Notes: a model not told the origin generated them from the sequence alone. Positions 46,743 through 56,240 are shown, numbered from the stretch's first letter. The stretch is DNA of 64,000 nt from Thermococcus sp. P6 (GCF_002214525.1 NZ_CP015104.1:496001-560000), one strand, 5' to 3'. Numbers and translations: made by a program.

Positions 46743-47908
46743 TTTACCACCACGTCTTCACGTGAATAGACCTCAAAGGCCCCCATTCCCCTGTAGGTGG
46801 TGTGGTAACCGAAGGCAACCACATGCTCCCCTTCCCTCAGGGTTACGCCGAGGGACTTCCTCAGCTTTAGAAGAACCCAGCAGCTTCCATCCGTCACGTT
46901 CGCCAGTCCGAAGCCGTTTGCGTAAACCTTAACCCACTCGACGTTTCCCTCTATTTTCGAGGGTCCCTTCACGGGCCTGCAGATGGTGTTGTTCAGTCTT
47001 TCCCTCGGAGTTGAGACCTCGCAGTTCAGGCAGTAGAGGGAATTTTCCCTCCTTATCGCCTGGAACTTAATCGAATCCCCTACATGAGCGAAAAAGCCGT
47101 ACAGGGGAAGGGAAGTGCAGTTGAGCTTGAGATACCTTTTGTTGGACTTCGAGACGAGGCACTCGCCGTAGGCTATCTCTCCCACGCTCTCCTCTCCGAT
47201 GGGCCTCTTTACGGCCTTTCCGAGAACCTCAACGTCCCGTCGGTCCTCCACGTAAACCGTGAGGGTGGAGTAAAGCCTCACTATGCCGAGAACCCTCACG
47301 TAATCTCCGGGCTTTAATTTCATCCCGTAGGGCAGGTAGACCTTTACGGGCTCGCCGTTCCAGATCGTGGCCGGGTTTCCTCCGTAGATGACGGAACCCT
47401 CTATCCGGAGGGGCATCCCATCTTCAGGGGTGTTCCTGAAATCAATCACCGTGTAGTTCACGACGTAGAGCTTTCCCCTGTAGAAGAGGCCCATAGCTCG
47501 CAGGTATTCCCCCTTCGAGACGTTCAGGCATGGATACATGTAGACCCTCTCAGGGGTTAAAAGTCGGCAGTCGCTCCAGTACGCTCCCTCGATCGCTTCC
47601 AGCGGAAGAAATTCCGGCGATGTCTCGTTGATCTCAAGAAGCTTCAAGCGATCTTTTTCCGGATCTTCGACCTTTCCAAGTATCCTGTAAGCCTTTCCAA
47701 CTTCCATGCCTCCGAAGACCGCCACGCTCGCGCTTCCGTTGTAGAGGACGGAGAAATCCCCGCTGGAATAGACGCACAGACCCTGGAACTCCACGAGATC
47801 TCCCTTTCCGGCGTTTTCAAGGGGAACGGCGTTGGTCTGACTGCCCATGTAGTAAAGGGCCGAAATGGAAGCCAGGGCCATGAGGACGATCAGAACCTTT
47901 TCCCTCAT
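46739..47908 (-). CDS. Secreted OB-fold-like repeat protein
   Basis: A 389-residue protein with an N-terminal signal/anchor (residues 4-20) and no other membrane helix. The rest is beta-rich, with repeated elements resembling OB folds (GDLVEFQGLCVYSSG, GYHTTYRG) in three or four units. It has about seven N-glycosylation sequons and about nine cysteines outside. I recognise no characterised homologue. It overlaps the TctA gene by four bases, so the two are translated together and may form a surface transport unit. A TATA box AATTTATATTGG is about 32 bases before ATG 47908, and no RBS is seen, so the mRNA may be short-leadered. Confidence 0.6.
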   Translation of the reverse strand: MREKVLIVLMALASISALYYMGSQTNAVPLENAGKGDLVEFQGLCVYSSGDFSVLYNGSASVAVFGGMEVGKAYRILGKVEDPEKDRLKLLEINETSPEFLPLEAIEGAYWSDCRLLTPERVYMYPCLNVSKGEYLRAMGLFYRGKLYVVNYTVIDFRNTPEDGMPLRIEGSVIYGGNPATIWNGEPVKVYLPYGMKLKPGDYVRVLGIVRLYSTLTVYVEDRRDVEVLGKAVKRPIGEESVGEIAYGECLVSKSNKRYLKLNCTSLPLYGFFAHVGDSIKFQAIRRENSLYCLNCEVSTPRERLNNTICRPVKGPSKIEGNVEWVKVYANGFGLANVTDGSCWVLLKLRKSLGVTLREGEHVVAFGYHTTYRGMGAFEVYSREDVVVK

Positions 47909-48194
47909 GCTGATCGAAAGAGTTTAATTTTTCTCCAATATAAATTTTACGATTTTAAGATGTTTAAAACAAGCATGATTTTATAGTAGATTTCCAACCG
48001 GTAAATCCATGCTGGATTTAACTAATTGAGGATAAAACAAGGGCGGATAAAACAGGAAAACGACACCAATATCACAAGAAGAAGGATGCTTAAATGTCTT
48101 TTAAAAACTTAGACGTGGGCGTTTGAAGGCGTATTAAGGCTTCTGCTACCGGGTCTGGGGAAAGAAACAAAAACAATACCCAAAATTTTCCTCT
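47909..48194. other. 286-base A/T-rich intergenic region
   Basis: It holds the promoter of the 47908 gene at its left and a poly-T terminator of the dehydrogenase operon at its right (48161-48177). No gene, RNA or repeat was recognised between them. Confidence 0.5.
48161..48178 (-). terminator. T-rich terminator of the sugar-nucleotide operon
   Basis: The minus strand reads TATTGTTTTTGTTTCTTT just downstream of the dehydrogenase stop (48195). Runs of T without a stem are typical archaeal termination signals. Confidence 0.5.
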
Positions 48195-49547
48195 TCACGG
48201 GTTTCTGACCCTACCAACTCTGAAATATCCAAAACCCAGTTTTTCGACCTCTTCTGGATCCAAAACGTTCCTGCCGTCCACTATTACTTTACTCCTCATC
48301 TCAGCCGACATCCTGTTAAGGTCGAGTTTTTTGAATTCCCTGTGGTCCGCGGTGATTACCACGACATCCACGCCTTTGAAATCCTCCTTCCATGTGGCAC
48401 CAAAGCGCTCCGCATCTTCGGGGGTGCACAGGGGATCGTAGGCATAAACACTGGCACCCCATTCCTTAAGTTCCTGGATAATAGGTTTAGCTGCTGCTTT
48501 CATGAACTCCCTAACGCCGCCCCTGAACGTCAATCCAAGAACAAGAACGTTGCTTCCCTTTACCGGCCTTCCAGCTTCGTTCAGGCCTTTTATTACAAGC
48601 TCAACGATGTGATGGGGCATTGAATCGTTTATTTCCCTGGCGGTCTTTGTCAGCCTTGGATTGGTTCTTCCGGCGAGGTTAATGACGAACCATGGATAGA
48701 CGGGTATGCAGTGACCACCAACCCCCGCCCCCGGCATGTGCAGATGGCAGTAGGGCTGGGTGTTTGCGGCTTTGAAGACCTCCAAAGCGTCCAAACCGTG
48801 CTCCTCACACCAGAGGGCAAGTTCGTTGGCCAGAGCTATGTTAACGTCTCTGTAAATTCCCTCAAAGACCTTTACGGCCTCGGCGGCTTTTATAGAACTC
48901 ATCGGGATGACTCCCTTTCTGTTTATGGTTTCATAAATCCCGATCAGGGCTTCAAGTGTTCTTTCATCGCTCGCCCCCACTATCTTCGGGTACTGGCCGG
49001 TTATATCCCTGATTGCCGTCCCGGTCATCGTCCTCTCCGGAGCGTGTCCGAGTCCAAATTCTCCTATTTTGAGACCGCTCTCCTCGAGTATTGGAATAAT
49101 GCTTTCCGTCGTTCCGGGGGGCATCGTGGCCTCCGTGATGACCACATCCCCTTTCTCCAGCCCCTGAGAAATCTTATGGGCTACATCGTAAACAGGATCG
49201 AGCTTTAAGTTCCCCCTCTCATCCGTCAGGGTCGGTACGAGGATCACCATCACGTCCGCCTTTCTGGCGGCCTCCACTCCGTCGGTGGTGGCACTCAGGC
49301 GACCTTCCTCGACGTTCTTCTTTAAAAGCTCGTCCAGCCCGGGCTCTTCCTTAACATGGTTCTCTCCTCTGTTGATCATCTCAACTACGTTCTCATTGAT
49401 GTCAACCCCAATGACCTTAGCCCCATGCTCCGCAAAAACCGCGGCGAGGGGCAGGCCCATCTTGCCCAGTCCGTAGACCGCTACGGTTACCCTTCCCTTT
49501 TCAATGGCGTTTCTGACTTTTTCCCTGTCCAGTCCGAGTAGCTTCAT
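48195..49547 (-). CDS. UDP-N-acetylhexosamine 6-dehydrogenase (WecC/WbpA-like)
   Basis: A 450-residue UDP-sugar dehydrogenase that oxidises C6 of UDP-GlcNAc or UDP-ManNAc to the uronic acid in two NAD-dependent steps. Rossmann motif VAVYGLGKMGLPLA and catalytic Cys in GVGGHCIPVYP are present. Whether it is WbpA-type (GlcNAc) or WecC-type (ManNAc) cannot be told by eye; its operon favours the former. ATG 49547 has GTGTGATC upstream; GTG 49556 overlaps the previous stop. Last gene of the operon. Confidence 0.9.
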   Translation of the reverse strand: MKLLGLDREKVRNAIEKGRVTVAVYGLGKMGLPLAAVFAEHGAKVIGVDINENVVEMINRGENHVKEEPGLDELLKKNVEEGRLSATTDGVEAARKADVMVILVPTLTDERGNLKLDPVYDVAHKISQGLEKGDVVITEATMPPGTTESIIPILEESGLKIGEFGLGHAPERTMTGTAIRDITGQYPKIVGASDERTLEALIGIYETINRKGVIPMSSIKAAEAVKVFEGIYRDVNIALANELALWCEEHGLDALEVFKAANTQPYCHLHMPGAGVGGHCIPVYPWFVINLAGRTNPRLTKTAREINDSMPHHIVELVIKGLNEAGRPVKGSNVLVLGLTFRGGVREFMKAAAKPIIQELKEWGASVYAYDPLCTPEDAERFGATWKEDFKGVDVVVITADHREFKKLDLNRMSAEMRSKVIVDGRNVLDPEEVEKLGFGYFRVGRVRNP

Positions 49548-49552
49548 TTCGA

Positions 49553-50497
49553 TCACACTCTCACAACTTCATCTCTTTTAGCGCTTTCCAAGGCTTTCAC
49601 GGCAACTTCAAGCGCATGCAACCCATCTTCTCCCGACACCAGAGGTTTCGCTCCTTTTTCAACGCACTCAACAAAATGCTCAAGCTCAAGCCTCAGGGGT
49701 TCTTTCTTTTGAATCTTGGCCTCTCTGACCCATTCGCTATTGTATACCTTAAGGCTTTGCTCTATGTAATCAAGCTGTGCTATCCCCTCGGTGCCAACGA
49801 CTGTTAGGGTTCTGGTTTTGTGAGGGGTTAAACGGTTGGTTTCTATAATCCCATCAACCCCGTTCTCAAAGCCGAGCAGGATCAGTGCGTAGTCCTCCAC
49901 TTTGGCAGGATGCTTAACGTTCCTTGCTTTTGCGTAAACTTCCTTAACCCGGGAGTTCGAGATGAAGCTCATCACGTCTATGTCGTGAACCGCCAGGTCA
50001 ACTATCACCCCAACGTCCGCTATTCTCGTGACCATCGGGCCAACCCTCTTGGCGTTCATAGTGACTACCCTACCAAGGATCCCATCCTCAAGAACCTCCT
50101 TCAGCTTCAGAACGCCCGGGTTGAACCTCTCCACGTGCCCGACCATCAGGGTGACGTTGTTCCTCTTGGCTGCGGATATAATTTCCTTGGCACTTTCAAT
50201 GCTCTCGGCTATGGGCTTTTCCACCAGAACACTGGCGCCGTTCTCAATAAACTCCATGGCAACCTGCCTGTGAAGGGAAGTCGGGACGGCTATGCTGACC
50301 GCGTCAACCGTACCTATTAAATCCCTGTAGTCACCGAAAGCATCCGTCTTAAATTTGGAAGCCATCTCCTTAGCCCTCTCAACGTTGGCATCAGCAACAC
50401 CAACAAACTCTACCTTTCCTTCCCTTGACAGCTCAGAGTAAATCCTTGCGTGATGTCTTCCCATGTTTCCAACGCCAACAACACCTACACGGAGCAT
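49553..50497 (-). CDS. Gfo/Idh/MocA oxidoreductase (WbpB-like)
   Basis: A 314-residue NAD-dependent oxidoreductase, starting [19 protein letters not shown] (Rossmann), with the VEKPIAES motif near residue 95 typical of Gfo/Idh/MocA proteins. It likely oxidises C3 of UDP-GlcNAcA to the 3-keto sugar (WbpB role) ahead of the aminotransferase. ATG 50497 follows GGGTGATC; the upstream GTG 50506 is part of the RBS overlap with the MNT gene. Confidence 0.85.
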   Translation of the reverse strand: MLRVGVVGVGNMGRHHARIYSELSREGKVEFVGVADANVERAKEMASKFKTDAFGDYRDLIGTVDAVSIAVPTSLHRQVAMEFIENGASVLVEKPIAESIESAKEIISAAKRNNVTLMVGHVERFNPGVLKLKEVLEDGILGRVVTMNAKRVGPMVTRIADVGVIVDLAVHDIDVMSFISNSRVKEVYAKARNVKHPAKVEDYALILLGFENGVDGIIETNRLTPHKTRTLTVVGTEGIAQLDYIEQSLKVYNSEWVREAKIQKKEPLRLELEHFVECVEKGAKPLVSGEDGLHALEVAVKALESAKRDEVVRV

Positions 50498-50502
50498 TTT
50501 GA

Positions 50503-50901
50503 TCACCCGGCCATCATCCAGTACCGCTCTTTTCTCAATCCCTTTTTCTTAAGTTCTTCAAATTTCCTCTTTGCAAATTTATAAAATCCATCATCATGGA
50601 GCACCTTCCCGTACTTCATCGCATCCAGGGCGGAAGGTGAGAGGTTTTCCATTGCCCTCAAAAACTCCTTTCTCGTGTACGCTATTATGTCCACGGGAAG
50701 AAATTCCTCGTTTAGCCTGTAAAGTTCCCTAGTTCTCCTGAGAGGATTCCCCTTTAGTCTATCAGAGACCACGATTATGTCGAAATCACTCGCCAGATTA
50801 TAATCTCCTCTGGCGTAGGAGCCGAAGAGGATTACCGTAGCTTCACCCCCCAGATAATCGACAAGCCTTTGAACAAAACCATTAAGTTCTTCCAAGTTCA
50901 T
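50503..50901 (-). CDS. MNT-type nucleotidyltransferase (HEPN partner)
   Basis: A 132-residue minimal nucleotidyltransferase with [19 protein letters not shown] (GSxARG and SDxD) and a third Asp in [11 protein letters not shown] proteins pair with HEPN proteins in toxin-antitoxin-like modules, in which the MNT adds AMP to its partner. It overlaps the HEPN gene by 20 bases; GAGGGTC precedes ATG 50901. Confidence 0.85.
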   Translation of the reverse strand: MNLEELNGFVQRLVDYLGGEATVILFGSYARGDYNLASDFDIIVVSDRLKGNPLRRTRELYRLNEEFLPVDIIAYTRKEFLRAMENLSPSALDAMKYGKVLHDDGFYKFAKRKFEELKKKGLRKERYWMMAG

Positions 50902-51295
50902 CTTTAAGACCCTCAACAAACTTGATGATCGTTTCAGCATAGGAAACGAGTTCTCTGGCTATTTCTTCGGAGTAGTATTCATAGGGGGAGCCCTCGGGAT
51001 ACGCATCCGGATAACGAGGAGTTATGTAGTTCCTATCCAGTTCCATCGCACGGTATAGAATCGTTTTTGGAATGCCAAACCCCCTGTCTTTCAGTTCCCG
51101 AAAAAGCCGGGTTATGGAATGTCCCACTGGGGCAAGGCCTAAACCCCGTAAAATGGCCTTGACAGCCAATTCCCCCGCTTGCTGGGATTTAAAGCTGGCC
51201 CACTCATAGTATCCCTGTTGCAGATCCAGATAAGCAGACTTCAACGTTCTTCTGGCTTCCTTCATCCATCTCTCATATTCGCTTTCCTTGAACAT
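50882..51295 (-). CDS. HEPN-domain protein (COG2250-like)
   Basis: A 137-residue helical HEPN protein with LQQGYYEWASFKSQQAGELAVKAIL and DRNYITPRYPDAYPEG, typical of the COG2250 branch. The RX4-6H ribonuclease motif of toxin-type HEPN proteins is not visible, so it may not cut RNA. It pairs with the MNT gene. The pair is inserted between the aminotransferase and oxidoreductase genes. GGTGACGGTT precedes ATG 51295. Confidence 0.82.
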   Translation of the reverse strand: MFKESEYERWMKEARRTLKSAYLDLQQGYYEWASFKSQQAGELAVKAILRGLGLAPVGHSITRLFRELKDRGFGIPKTILYRAMELDRNYITPRYPDAYPEGSPYEYYSEEIARELVSYAETIIKFVEGLKDELGRT

Positions 51296-51309
51296 AACCG
51301 TCACCGTTT

Positions 51310-52407
51310 CTACGAATAGCCGATCTCTTTAAGTGTCCGCGTTATATAAGCGATCTCTTCCCTTCCAACGGCCGGATGTACGGGCAGGCTCAGCACTTTC
51401 TTCGCGGCTTCAATTGAGTTCGGACAGCAGTCTTTTGGATAGCCAAGCTTCTGGTAGAATGGCTGATGGTGAACAGGGATTGGATAGTGCACGGCCGTTC
51501 CGATTCCCCTTTCCCTCAGCGTTTCCATGAGTTCATTCCTCCCCACGGGGAAATCCTCCACCTTTATAACGTACTGGTGAAAGACGTGCTTAACCCTCTT
51601 ATCCACGTACGGAGGGATTAGGCCATCGATCTCCCTTATTCCTTCCGTCAGAGCCCTGGCGTTCTCTATTCTCCTCTCGTTCCATTTATCCAGTTTTTTA
51701 AGCTGGACTCTGCCGATAGCTGCAGCTATGTTGGTCATCCTGAGGTTGTACCCGAGCTCCACGTGGAGGTACTTCTCGGCCTGTCCATGGTTCCTTATGA
51801 GTTTGGCCCTGTTGGCAAGCTCCTCGTCACTGGTAACCACCATTCCTCCCTCACCAGTCGTTATGTTCTTTGTTGGATAGAAGCTGAAGGCGGCTATATC
51901 ACCGAAGGTTCCGACTTTCTGGCCCTCAAACTCCGCCCCATGGGCCTGGGCACAGTCCTCAATGAGGTAAAGTCCGTGATCCTCCGCAATCTCCTTAAAA
52001 GCCTTCATATCGGCCGGCTGGCCGTAGAGGTGAACAACCACTATAGCTTTGGTCCTCTCATTGATCTTCTCCAGAACATCGTTTGGATCAAGGTTGTAAG
52101 TTTTAGGATCGATGTCCGCAAAAACCGGCTTTGCACCTTGAAAGAGTATTGAGTTGACAGAGGCTATGAACGTGAAGGGGGTGGTTATGACCTCATCCCC
52201 GGCCTTGATCCTAAGGGCCTTCAATGCAACGTCCAGAGCTGCCGTTCCGTTGGCAACTGCTATCCCGTACTTCACCCCCAGATAACTCGAGAATTCCTTT
52301 TCAAATGCCTCAACTTCCTTTCCATGGGCAAGCATTCCACTTTTCAAAACTTCAACAACGGCTTTAATTTCTTCATCCCCGATCAGAGGTTTGGCTATTG
52401 GAATCAT
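51310..52407 (-). CDS. DegT/DnrJ/EryC1/StrS aminotransferase (WbpE-like)
   Basis: A 365-residue sugar aminotransferase. PLP-binding Lys is in FSFYPTKNITTGEGG (about residue 185), with the substrate-side EDCAQAHGA upstream. It would transfer an amino group to the 3-keto UDP-sugar. GGGGAGGG precedes ATG 52407. It is the second gene of the leftward operon. Confidence 0.9.
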   Translation of the reverse strand: MIPIAKPLIGDEEIKAVVEVLKSGMLAHGKEVEAFEKEFSSYLGVKYGIAVANGTAALDVALKALRIKAGDEVITTPFTFIASVNSILFQGAKPVFADIDPKTYNLDPNDVLEKINERTKAIVVVHLYGQPADMKAFKEIAEDHGLYLIEDCAQAHGAEFEGQKVGTFGDIAAFSFYPTKNITTGEGGMVVTSDEELANRAKLIRNHGQAEKYLHVELGYNLRMTNIAAAIGRVQLKKLDKWNERRIENARALTEGIREIDGLIPPYVDKRVKHVFHQYVIKVEDFPVGRNELMETLRERGIGTAVHYPIPVHHQPFYQKLGYPKDCCPNSIEAAKKVLSLPVHPAVGREEIAYITRTLKEIGYS

Positions 52408-52429
52408 CTTCAACCCTCCCCTTAAATTT

Positions 52430-53044
52430 TCACAGATCCTTTTCCTTTAAATACCTCTCGTAGTCTTCCTTGTCAACTTTAACCTCCCGGCCACAGTGGG
52501 AACATCTAAAAATCACGTGATTCTCATCTTCCCCGACCTTTTCCTTCAGTGGCCTTCCGCAGTAGCAGACGAAACCCTTTAACCTCGCCGGGTTTCCGAA
52601 GACAAGCCCAAAGGGTGGAACGTCCCTGGTTACAACAGCCCCTGCTCCGACCATGGCATATTCACCAATCGTTACCCCGCAGACTATCGTCGCATGGGCC
52701 CCTATTGAGGCGCCTTTTTTAACCAGAGTCGGAACCACTTCCCATTCCTCGTTAAATGCTCTTGGATAGAGGTCGTTCGTGAAGGTCATGTGCGGGCCGA
52801 GAAAAACGTCATCCTCAACCTTAACACCGTGATAAACGCTCACCCCGTTCTGAATCTTCACGTTGTTGCCGATCTCAACATCAACGTCTATGTAAACGTC
52901 CTTGCCGATGTTGCAGTTCTTTCCTATCCTCGCCCCCTTTCTTACGTGGGCGAAGTGCCAAATCCTCGTCCCCTCCCCTATTTCGGCACCTTCCTCCACG
53001 ACCGCAAGGGGATGAACGAAATACTTTTTAGGTTCCTCGGCCAT
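52430..53044 (-). CDS. Left-handed beta-helix acetyltransferase (WbpD-like) with zinc ribbon
   Basis: A 204-residue hexapeptide-repeat acyltransferase: [24 protein letters not shown] begins the helix, and [23 protein letters not shown] closes it. A C-terminal ribbon (CYCGRP, then CSHCGR) of four Cys follows, an addition seen in archaeal and some bacterial family members. It likely N-acetylates the 3-amino group of UDP-GlcNAc3NA. TCGGTG precedes ATG 53044; TTG 53062 is less likely. First gene of the operon, divergent from the GT2 gene. Confidence 0.85.
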   Translation of the reverse strand: MAEEPKKYFVHPLAVVEEGAEIGEGTRIWHFAHVRKGARIGKNCNIGKDVYIDVDVEIGNNVKIQNGVSVYHGVKVEDDVFLGPHMTFTNDLYPRAFNEEWEVVPTLVKKGASIGAHATIVCGVTIGEYAMVGAGAVVTRDVPPFGLVFGNPARLKGFVCYCGRPLKEKVGEDENHVIFRCSHCGREVKVDKEDYERYLKEKDL

Positions 53045-53102
53045 TGGTAACACCGATACCAATAGAATTCCCTAGGATATAAACGTTACTCAGGGTGGAA
53101 CC
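53045..53102. promoter_or_regulatory. Divergent promoter of the sugar-nucleotide and glycosyltransferase operons
   Basis: This 58-base gap between ATG 53044 (leftward) and ATG 53103 (rightward) includes GATATAAACG (about 53079), a TATA-like core near both starts. Shared control of the two operons is likely. Confidence 0.45.
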
Positions 53103-54074
53103 ATGGAACCATTCGTCACAGTCATCATTCCGGCTTACAATGAGGAGAAGTACATCAGAAAGTGTCTGGAAGAGTGGGTCAATCAGGAATACCCCAGGGA
53201 CAGGTATGAAATACTCGTTTACGACGGCATGAGCACCGATGGGACCGCAAAGATAGTTAAAGAGTTCGAGAGAAACTACCCGGCCTTGGTGTCTTACCGG
53301 ATTAATCCAAAGAGGAGACAGGTTTACGCTTTTAACATGGGGATCGAAGAGGGCCGGGGAGAACTGTTCGTGATCTTCGGCGCCCACGCCTATCCTGAAA
53401 GGGACTTTCTAAGGAAGAGCGTTGAGACGTTCCTGGAGGTTAGAAAAAGGGAGCCAAAACTTGCCGGGGTTGGGGGGAGGATAATAAAGCTCTTTGAGAA
53501 CCGTCTGGCCAAGTTCGTGGCGCTGATATACTCCTCCCCCCTCTCCGGCGCGAGCAGCTTCTGGTACGAGGAGAAGCCCCATTTTGCAAAAACCGTCGCT
53601 TTCGCCCTTTACGACAGAGGCGTAGCAAAGGAGATCGGCGGTTTCGATGAGGATATGATCGTAGGCAATGACTTTGAATTCAATTTAAGGATAAACAGAA
53701 ACGGATACAGGTTGTATTTCGATCCGGGTATCAAGAGCTACTATTACGCACGTTCCACATGGAAGGGTTTCCTAAAGCAGACTTTCAATTACGGGGCCGT
53801 TAAGGCTGTGGCAATCAGGAAAGGCCATTTCTCCTTTTTATGGCTGTTCCCCCTTGCCTTCCTCGGGCTGGAACTGCTCCTTCCCTTTGTGAAATCCTTA
53901 CCATGGGTCTTCCTCGGTTACTGGATGCTTACGCTCGTGGAAGCCCTTAGACTCGCCCTAAAAAGGGAGAACGCGGATGCACTGGCCCTACCTCCTGTCA
54001 TGTTCCTTTTCCATAACTTAATAAGTCTTGGATTCGTGGCGGGATTGTTGTTCGGGAAAAAGGCGTTCAGGTGA
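53103..54074 (+). CDS. Family 2 glycosyltransferase, ExoA-like
   Basis: A 323-residue GT2 protein: PFVTVIIPAYNEEKYIRKCLE, the VYDGMSTDGT strand, FVIFGAHAYPERDF where the acidic DxD-like motif would be, and GGFDEDMIVGNDFEFNLR near residue 180, followed by two or three C-terminal membrane segments. In ExoA-type proteins the motif usually contains Asp before A-H; here Gly stands there, which is a family variation worth noting. GGGTGG precedes ATG 53103. Confidence 0.85.
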   Translation: MEPFVTVIIPAYNEEKYIRKCLEEWVNQEYPRDRYEILVYDGMSTDGTAKIVKEFERNYPALVSYRINPKRRQVYAFNMGIEEGRGELFVIFGAHAYPERDFLRKSVETFLEVRKREPKLAGVGGRIIKLFENRLAKFVALIYSSPLSGASSFWYEEKPHFAKTVAFALYDRGVAKEIGGFDEDMIVGNDFEFNLRINRNGYRLYFDPGIKSYYYARSTWKGFLKQTFNYGAVKAVAIRKGHFSFLWLFPLAFLGLELLLPFVKSLPWVFLGYWMLTLVEALRLALKRENADALALPPVMFLFHNLISLGFVAGLLFGKKAFR

Positions 54075-54078
54075 TTGA

Positions 54079-55167
54079 ATGAGGGTGGCAATGATCGTAA
54101 CGAACCCGTTCAAGCCCGATCCGAGGGTTTACAAAGAAGCCAGAAGTCTTGTTAAACACGGCCATGAGGTCTACGTTATCGCCTGGGACCGGGAGGGAAA
54201 ATACCCAAGGGAAGAGGAGTTAGACGGAATAAAAGTGATCAGGATCCGCATCAGCTCCAGATACAGAGATTTTCTGGATTTTCTGCTTAAGGTACCCCTG
54301 TTCTATCTCAAAGTGCTCGGAATCCTTTTAAGGGAAGATTTTGATGTTGTACATACTCATGATTTTGACACGGCATTGTTAGGTCTTTTAATAAAGAAAC
54401 TCAAGGGCACCAAATGGGTTTATGATATCCACGACCTTTATGAGAGTTTAGTCGAACAGGAAAACCCAAGGATGGCTAAAATTATCCAAAAGCTCGAAAA
54501 TGGGATCATCAACATGCCGGATCATGCAATTGTTGTCAATGACGCATTCATAAAGCTCATAAGAGAAAAGGGAAGATCCAAACCGATTTCGGTTGTTATG
54601 AACACGATATCACCAATAGAAATAGAAAGCAAAAAATCCAACAAGTTCACAATTTTTTACGGCGGCGTCTTATCTGCCGGGAGGTTTATCACTGAAATGA
54701 TCGAAATTGCAAAAGAACTGGGGATACGCCTCAAGATTGCAGGATTTGGAAAATTAGAGAGTGAAATAAAAAAGCAGTGCCGGGAGAATTGTTTGTTCCT
54801 TGGATACCTCCCACACAGAAAAGCACTTGAAGAGTTGTCCAAATCACATGCAACCTTTGCCATCTATAGCCCCAAACTACTTAACAATCGCCTTGCAACA
54901 CCAAACAAACTGTTTGAAGCTATGTGCCTGAAAGTTCCGACAATTGTATTAAAAGAGGCCGTTATGGGTAACATAGTGGAGGAATACCGGTGTGGAGTCA
55001 CAGTTGAATACAACAAAGAGGACGTCAAAGAGAAGGTAATTTACCTCATGGAAAATCCAAAGTTGATTAAAAAGATGGGTCATAACGGAAGAAAGGGAGT
55101 TTTAAAAGAATATAACTGGGAGAACATGGAAAGGAAACTTGTAAAATTATACGGGGGATTAAAATGA
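54079..55167 (+). CDS. Family 4 (GT-B) glycosyltransferase
   Basis: A 362-residue GT-B enzyme, with N-terminal FKPDPRVYKEARSLVKHGHEV and C-terminal NNRLATPNKLFEAMCLKVP. Its DNA shifts from G/C-rich at the 5' end to A/T-rich after about 54350, suggesting a mosaic gene. GGTGATTGA precedes ATG 54079; it overlaps the epimerase gene by 4 bases. Confidence 0.88.
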   Translation: MRVAMIVTNPFKPDPRVYKEARSLVKHGHEVYVIAWDREGKYPREEELDGIKVIRIRISSRYRDFLDFLLKVPLFYLKVLGILLREDFDVVHTHDFDTALLGLLIKKLKGTKWVYDIHDLYESLVEQENPRMAKIIQKLENGIINMPDHAIVVNDAFIKLIREKGRSKPISVVMNTISPIEIESKKSNKFTIFYGGVLSAGRFITEMIEIAKELGIRLKIAGFGKLESEIKKQCRENCLFLGYLPHRKALEELSKSHATFAIYSPKLLNNRLATPNKLFEAMCLKVPTIVLKEAVMGNIVEEYRCGVTVEYNKEDVKEKVIYLMENPKLIKKMGHNGRKGVLKEYNWENMERKLVKLYGGLK

Positions 55168-56240
55168 AGGTTGTCACGGTTGTTGGTGCTCGGCCTCAGT
55201 TCATTAAAATGGCTCCAGTCTCAAGAGAGTTCAGAAAAATTGGAATAGAGGAGGTTGTGATTCACACGGGCCAGCATTACGATTATGAAATGAACAAGAT
55301 ATTCTTCGAACAGTTAAACATTCCAGAACCGGATTACAATCTTGGAGTCGGTTCCGGAACTCACGGTTACCAGACAGGAGAAATGCTTAAGAGGATTGAA
55401 GAAGTCCTGCTCAAAGAAAAACCTGACTTGGTTCTGGTTTATGGTGACACCAACTCAACGCTGGCCGGTGCTCTGGCTGGAGTAAAACTCCACATTAAGG
55501 TCGCTCACGTTGAAGCCGGTTTGAGGAGCTTCGACAGGAGAATGCCCGAGGAAGTCAACCGGGTTTTGACGGACCACGTTAGCGATTACCTCTTCGCTCC
55601 CACGGAAACCGCAGTAAAGAACCTGTACAACGAGGGGATACGGGAGGAAGTTTACCTGACGGGGGATGTCATGCTGGATGCGTTGCTTTACAACGTTAGA
55701 ATCGCCGAGAGGAAATTGAAAATATTAGACGAATTAGGGTTAAAACCAAAGAAATATTACCTTGCGACCGTTCACCGGGCTGAAAACACGGACAATAGAA
55801 GAAATTTGGAGAACATAATAAACGCATTCATTAAATCTAACGATTTAATAGTCTTTCCAGCCCATCCGAGGACCATGAAGGCTCTGAAGAATTATGGTTT
55901 GTATGAGAAGCTTGAGAGTGCTGGGAACGTGCTTTTGATTAAGCCTGTTGGATATCTGGACATGCTCATGCTTGAGAAGAATGCAAGGAAGATTTTAACG
56001 GATTCCGGTGGCGTGCAGAAAGAAGCCTACTTTTTGAGGGTTCCCTGCATTACTTTAAGGGAGAAGACGGAATGGGTGGAGACGGTTGAGGATGGGTGGA
56101 ACGTTCTGGTCGGGGCTGATGAGGAGAAGATACTTAATGCAATTAAGGAATTCGAGCCGGATGGTGGAACCTACACTCACAAGTTCGGAGACGGAAAAGC
56201 AAGTGAAAAAATCGCGAAGATTTTGAATGGTGGTGTTTAA
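55164..56240 (+). CDS. UDP-N-acetylglucosamine 2-epimerase (WecB/WbpI-like)
   Basis: A 358-residue non-hydrolysing UDP-GlcNAc 2-epimerase, starting VVTVVGARPQFIKMAPVSRE, with VYGDTNSTLAGA, HVEAGLRSFDRRMPEEVNR and TDSGGVQKEAY as the active-site motifs. It could make UDP-ManNAc, or act on UDP-GlcNAc3NAcA in the WbpI role to give the manno sugar. ATGA overlap with the GT4 gene before; TAATG overlap with the gene after. Confidence 0.92.
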   Translation: MKVVTVVGARPQFIKMAPVSREFRKIGIEEVVIHTGQHYDYEMNKIFFEQLNIPEPDYNLGVGSGTHGYQTGEMLKRIEEVLLKEKPDLVLVYGDTNSTLAGALAGVKLHIKVAHVEAGLRSFDRRMPEEVNRVLTDHVSDYLFAPTETAVKNLYNEGIREEVYLTGDVMLDALLYNVRIAERKLKILDELGLKPKKYYLATVHRAENTDNRRNLENIINAFIKSNDLIVFPAHPRTMKALKNYGLYEKLESAGNVLLIKPVGYLDMLMLEKNARKILTDSGGVQKEAYFLRVPCITLREKTEWVETVEDGWNVLVGADEEKILNAIKEFEPDGGTYTHKFGDGKASEKIAKILNGGV

